Assembly: GCF_030064065.1 (NCBI RefSeq)
Contig: NZ_CP125946.1
Location: 2,232,001-2,296,000, forward strand
Source of the DNA: Rothia sp. SD9660Na
GTDB taxonomy: Bacteria; Actinomycetota; Actinomycetes; Actinomycetales; Micrococcaceae
Direction: 5' to 3'
Length of the DNA: 64,000 nt
Shown: in pieces, positions 61,513 to 64,000 of the stretch
Layout: each line of letters starts with the position of its first letter
Position numbering within the stretch: the stretch's first letter is position 1
Made by a program: the position numbers and the translations under genes
The notes under the pieces: model-generated
Told to the model about the DNA's origin: nothing
Database searches by the model: none
What the model saw: only the letters and a program-made list of their open reading frames with translations

Positions 61513-61992
61513 TTACTCTTCACCTAGCTGAGCGTCGAGACGTTCGCGATCTCTCTGGCGTTGATGAGCAGAAATTTTGCTTGATAGGACCAAAAACACC
61601 ACTATTCCAATAGCGCCTCCAACCAGTAGCCCGCGAGAAAAGTCATGGTCCACGACGTCTAAGGTATTCCAGTAAATACCACCCACGACCGTGACCGATA
61701 CGATAACTGTCAGAAGCTTCCATAAAGAGTGCTGTGTCGGACGAGGGGATGGCACACGTTTACGCAACCATGAGTCTCTCACCGCCATAGCGAAAATTAG
61801 TACCCCCATGGGCATTACTGCCCACATCGAATACATCTCAGGCAATACCCAAGCTAGGACAGCAGACGCCACAAACATCAGGTTCATAGTCCAGGCGTAA
61901 GAAATCGCAGTTGCCCTATATAACACCTCACGTTCATACTCGTCATCCACTGACTCGTCGTAGTCGTTCAAAATTTTTTCGTTAAAACTCAT
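61513..61992 (-). CDS. Small four-helix membrane protein
   Basis: 159 residues with four hydrophobic segments (for example YAWTMNLMFVASAVLAWVLP and GVLIFAMAVRDSWL) and a charged C-terminal tail (HQRQRDRERLDAQLGEE). I do not recognise a named family; such proteins often form pairs with small XRE regulators. Its ATG overlaps the regulator's stop by 3 bp (TCATG on the plus strand). Confidence 0.75.
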   Translation of the reverse strand: MSFNEKILNDYDESVDDEYEREVLYRATAISYAWTMNLMFVASAVLAWVLPEMYSMWAVMPMGVLIFAMAVRDSWLRKRVPSPRPTQHSLWKLLTVIVSVTVVGGIYWNTLDVVDHDFSRGLLVGGAIGIVVFLVLSSKISAHQRQRDRERLDAQLGEE

Positions 61993-62207
61993 GAATCCTC
62001 CATTTCAGGGTCAAAAACCTCTTCTACTGTCCTCCCCAAAACCCGGCAAATTGCTAAGGCAAGATGTACAGATGGGGAGTAGTTACCCTTCTCAATATTT
62101 GCGATTGTTTGCCTTGAAACACCAACGCGGGACGCAAGGTCCGCCTGCGAGATTTCTTGCCATCGCCTAAATTTCCGAACCATATTGGTTGCGGTTTCTG
62201 TTGTCAT
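61989..62207 (-). CDS. XRE-family transcriptional regulator
   Basis: 72 residues, essentially one helix-turn-helix domain: ISQADLASRVGVSRQTIANI, EKGNYSPSVHLALAI and RVLGRTVEEVF. This is the compact YozG/HTH-Cro type. I chose ATG 62207; the frame is open to 62228 and another Met (MVRKFRRW) lies 8 residues further in. Translationally coupled to the membrane-protein gene, it probably represses this two-gene operon. Confidence 0.85.
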   Translation of the reverse strand: MTTETATNMVRKFRRWQEISQADLASRVGVSRQTIANIEKGNYSPSVHLALAICRVLGRTVEEVFDPEMEDS

Positions 62208-62395
62208 ATGTGAACTCCAACGTGTCAACCTGGGTTAAGTGTATACTATTTTTTACATAAAGGAATGAAAAATTTTCATTTGGGAAAGAAAATTTCTCTT
62301 CTGCTTGTAGACATCGCTCATAACTTAATTACTGACAAGGTACGGCTACTCTGCCTAGGATGAAGTTGAGAAGTAAGTACACATTGGGAGAAAAC

Positions 62396-62713
62396 ATGAT
62401 TTTCATTGTTGTGAAGTACCAGGTTAAGGACGGCGACCGCGAGGGCTTTTTGGCCGCTACCCGCGAGTTCACCGAGGCTACCCGCGCTGAGCCGGGCAAC
62501 AAGTGGTTTGAGTGGTCGCTGAGTGTTGAGGACCCCAACGAGGTTGTTCTGATTGAGGCTTTTGAGGACGACGCTGCGGCAGCTCACGTAGAGTCAGACC
62601 ACTTTGCCAAGGGGCTGGAGGCTATGAAGCCCTGGCTAACCGAGACCCCCAAGATTATTTCACGCACGATCGACGGCAACGACTGGGAGGAAATGGGAGA
62701 GCTGAAAATTTAG
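62396..62713 (+). CDS. Antibiotic-biosynthesis-monooxygenase (ABM) fold protein
   Basis: 105 residues, dimeric alpha/beta-barrel type: IFIVVKYQVKDGDREGFLAATREF, then PGNKWFEWSLSVEDPNEVVLIEAFED and HVESDHFAKGLE. Members include quinol monooxygenases such as YgiN and heme-degrading enzymes; the exact activity is open. The ATG at 62396 follows GGGAG; an in-frame ATG at 62360 lacks one. Followed by a strong terminator. Confidence 0.82.
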   Translation: MIFIVVKYQVKDGDREGFLAATREFTEATRAEPGNKWFEWSLSVEDPNEVVLIEAFEDDAAAAHVESDHFAKGLEAMKPWLTETPKIISRTIDGNDWEEMGELKI

Positions 62714-62735
62714 ATTTCGTAGCTTTCCCCGCACC

Positions 62736-62780
62736 AGGACGCCGGTGGGTAGGTTGCTGCCTGCCGGCGTCCTTGTTTTT
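62736..62780 (+). terminator. Terminator with GGACGCC stem
   Basis: AGGACGCCGG (62736-62745) and CCGGCGTCCT (62764-62773) followed by TGTTTTT. The stem shares the AGGACGCC/GGCGTCCTTG sequence with the terminators at 25341 and 52961. Confidence 0.87.
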
Positions 62781-62899
62781 GCTCCCGGCCTTGTGCCCGG
62801 GGTGTTGGGCGGGGGTTATCTCTTAACCGATTGACTAGAATGGGTGTAGAGGTCGCCGTGGGGCGTCCTGATTTTTACTGCCTACGACCGGGGAGCCAT

Positions 62900-63721
62900 A
62901 TGACTTTGCCGAACGCCGCCCAGGCCCACCACGACGAGCATCTTGACGCCGACCATACCTCGGTTTCGCTTGCTGTTTCTACCGTGATTTTGGCTCTGCG
63001 ACGTAAGGAGAGCGAGTCTCACCATTCGCTGTGGCTGCCGCTGGTGCGTCGCTTGCGTGAGCCCTATAAGGGCCAGTGGGCTCTGCCGGGTGGCCCGCTG
63101 CAGCCCGATATGTCTCTTGAGGAGGCGGCTGGTTATACCCTTCAGCGGGCGACCGGCCTGGTGCCGGGGTATCTTGAGCAGCTCTATGCTTTTGGCGATG
63201 TGCACCGCACCCCGGATTACAAGATTATGCGTGAGGGTGGCTCTCTGCCTGTTCCTGCTGAGGAAGATCGGCATGAGCGTGTGGTGTCGGTGATTTATTG
63301 GGCATCGATCCCCCAGACCGAGGTGAACCGAACCCGGGTGCACGAGAATATCCGCTGGTTCCCGATTGACGAGCTCCCTATCCTGGCCTTTGACCACAAC
63401 GAGATTGTTGAGTATGCCCTCTACCGTCTGCAGAATAAGGTGGAGTACTCCCGTATCGCTCACTCCTTCTTGGGTGAGGAGTTTACGCTCGCCCAGCTGC
63501 GTGAGGTCTATGAGGCGATTTTAGGTCGGGCGCTTGACCCGGCGAACTTCCGCCGTCAGATTGCGGCGTCCAAGTCTATTATTGATACAGGTAAGCGTGT
63601 TGAGGGTACCCGTCACCGCCCGCCGCGCCTTTACCGCTACAACCACTCGCGCGCCTTTGCGGACCAGGGCCCTCTGGGTATGTACCGCGAGGCCGCCTAT
63701 CATGCCGAACAGGGGAAATAA
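62900..63721 (+). CDS. NrtR-type NUDIX-like transcriptional regulator
   Basis: 273 residues. An N-terminal NUDIX fold (GQWALPGGPLQPDMSLEEAA) has lost the catalytic REXXEE: the position reads YTLQRATGL. A C-terminal winged helix (FTLAQLREVYEAILGRALDP, NFRRQI) is followed by RPPRLYRYN. This is the NrtR architecture, repressors of NAD metabolism that sense ADP-ribose. The ATG at 62900 follows GGGGAG. NAD genes would be expected as targets but none is in the window, so the regulon is unlinked or lies to the right. Confidence 0.82.
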   Translation: MTLPNAAQAHHDEHLDADHTSVSLAVSTVILALRRKESESHHSLWLPLVRRLREPYKGQWALPGGPLQPDMSLEEAAGYTLQRATGLVPGYLEQLYAFGDVHRTPDYKIMREGGSLPVPAEEDRHERVVSVIYWASIPQTEVNRTRVHENIRWFPIDELPILAFDHNEIVEYALYRLQNKVEYSRIAHSFLGEEFTLAQLREVYEAILGRALDPANFRRQIAASKSIIDTGKRVEGTRHRPPRLYRYNHSRAFADQGPLGMYREAAYHAEQGK

Positions 63722-63726
63722 AATTT

Positions 63727-64000
63727 ATGAAGCGTCTAGCGCCCTTAGTAGCAGTCACTGTGCTCGCTTTATCTGCATGCGGCTCATCCACAGAAGCAAC
63801 CCCTGAAGCGAACCCCACCATTACATACACCGATGGCATGACCGCCACTGTAGTTTCCGTGGAGTCCGCTAACACATTTACCGCCAATATCGATGGAGCT
63901 GAGAAAGAAGTTCGGTTAATCAACACCGCGGCTCCTTCGAGCAATGGCATTGCTTTATCAAGCACTTGTCTCATCGATGAGTCCAAGGCTCTTCTTGCGG
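63727..64000 (+). CDS. Lipoprotein with thermonuclease-like fold, partial
   Basis: Runs off the right edge (91 residues visible). The start MKRLAPLVAVTVLALSACGS is a lipoprotein signal with the lipobox Cys at 18. The following strands (MTATVVSVESANTFTANIDG, EKEVRLINTAAPS) parallel the SNase beta-barrel, where the usual DGDT is replaced by SANT and the usual Arg-Leu-x-Gly-Ile-Asp-Ala-Pro by RLINTAAP. Enzyme activity therefore cannot be assumed. GGGGAAAT upstream gives a ribosome site overlapping the end of the NrtR-type gene. Confidence 0.7.
   Translation, partial: MKRLAPLVAVTVLALSACGSSTEATPEANPTITYTDGMTATVVSVESANTFTANIDGAEKEVRLINTAAPSSNGIALSSTCLIDESKALLA

Noticed and set aside
62360..62395. 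Longer start for the ABM-fold protein at ATG 62360
   Set aside because: No ribosome site, and the ABM fold begins at MIFIVVKY, whose ATG is preceded by GGGAG.

Overview
The window is a moderately high-GC, gene-dense bacterial segment from an actinomycete. The sortase-E-type LAYTG surface anchor, the anchored-repeat ABC transporter cassette, the DUF1846 gene, the DeoR-controlled Leloir genes and the codon use fit a Micrococcaceae member such as Rothia. The genus is an inference from gene content, not from a marker gene. No rRNA, tRNA, CRISPR array or recognisable transposase gene was found.

Layout. 1-2.1 kb: DUF1846 protein (runs off the left edge) and a glycerophosphodiester phosphodiesterase. 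2.1-8.1 kb: defence island 1, with McrBC, a Fic-derived winged-helix fragment, an AlbA/Schlafen-type ATPase regulator and a Fic gene with a broken N-terminus. 8.1-10.5 kb: aminotransferase plus ureohydrolase. 10.8-19.8 kb: galactose/lactose unit, with galM, galK, galT and a DeoR regulator on the minus strand, divergent from lacZ and a GPH-family permease. 19.9-29.5 kb: sodium:solute symporter, acetyltransferase, lipoprotein, ThDP enzyme of the acetolactate synthase/AruI type, and a MacAB-like ABC exporter.

29.6-44.8 kb: defence island 2. A type I restriction-modification system (hsdM, hsdS, hsdR) is split by an A+T-rich two-gene module (a PD-(D/E)xK-like protein and an unknown partner) and by an ImmA-type/PIN toxin-antitoxin pair. 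Upstream of hsdM lie an HTH-containing, apparently catalytically dead N6-methylase-like protein and a second AlbA-type ATPase headed by 54-bp tandem repeats.

45-54.3 kb: sugar porter, then a 5-oxoproline (pyroglutamate) utilisation cluster: pxpA, fused pxpBC, biotin carboxylase-BCCP fusion, GntR regulator and an NRAMP-fold transporter lacking the metal motifs. The pxpBC and transporter promoters share an identical 13-bp GntR/FCD-type operator. pxpA and pxpBC are separated by a DUF559 endonuclease-like gene bracketed by inverted copies of a 65-bp palindrome. 54.4-61.4 kb: anchored-repeat ABC transporter cassette of the metal-uptake type, behind a Fur/Zur-like box and flanked by two copies of another 65-bp palindrome. 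61.5-64 kb: an HTH/membrane-protein pair, an ABM monooxygenase-like protein, an NrtR-type regulator and a partial nuclease-fold lipoprotein.

The most unusual theme is a set of polar ~65-bp palindromes (at least four copies of one family, two of a second, and a 64-bp singleton). Most overlap the stop codons of genes, and they bracket accessory cassettes. One bracketed cassette carries a Vsr/DUF559-type endonuclease gene, which suggests a REP/RAYT-like or homing-like mobility arrangement that would be new if confirmed.
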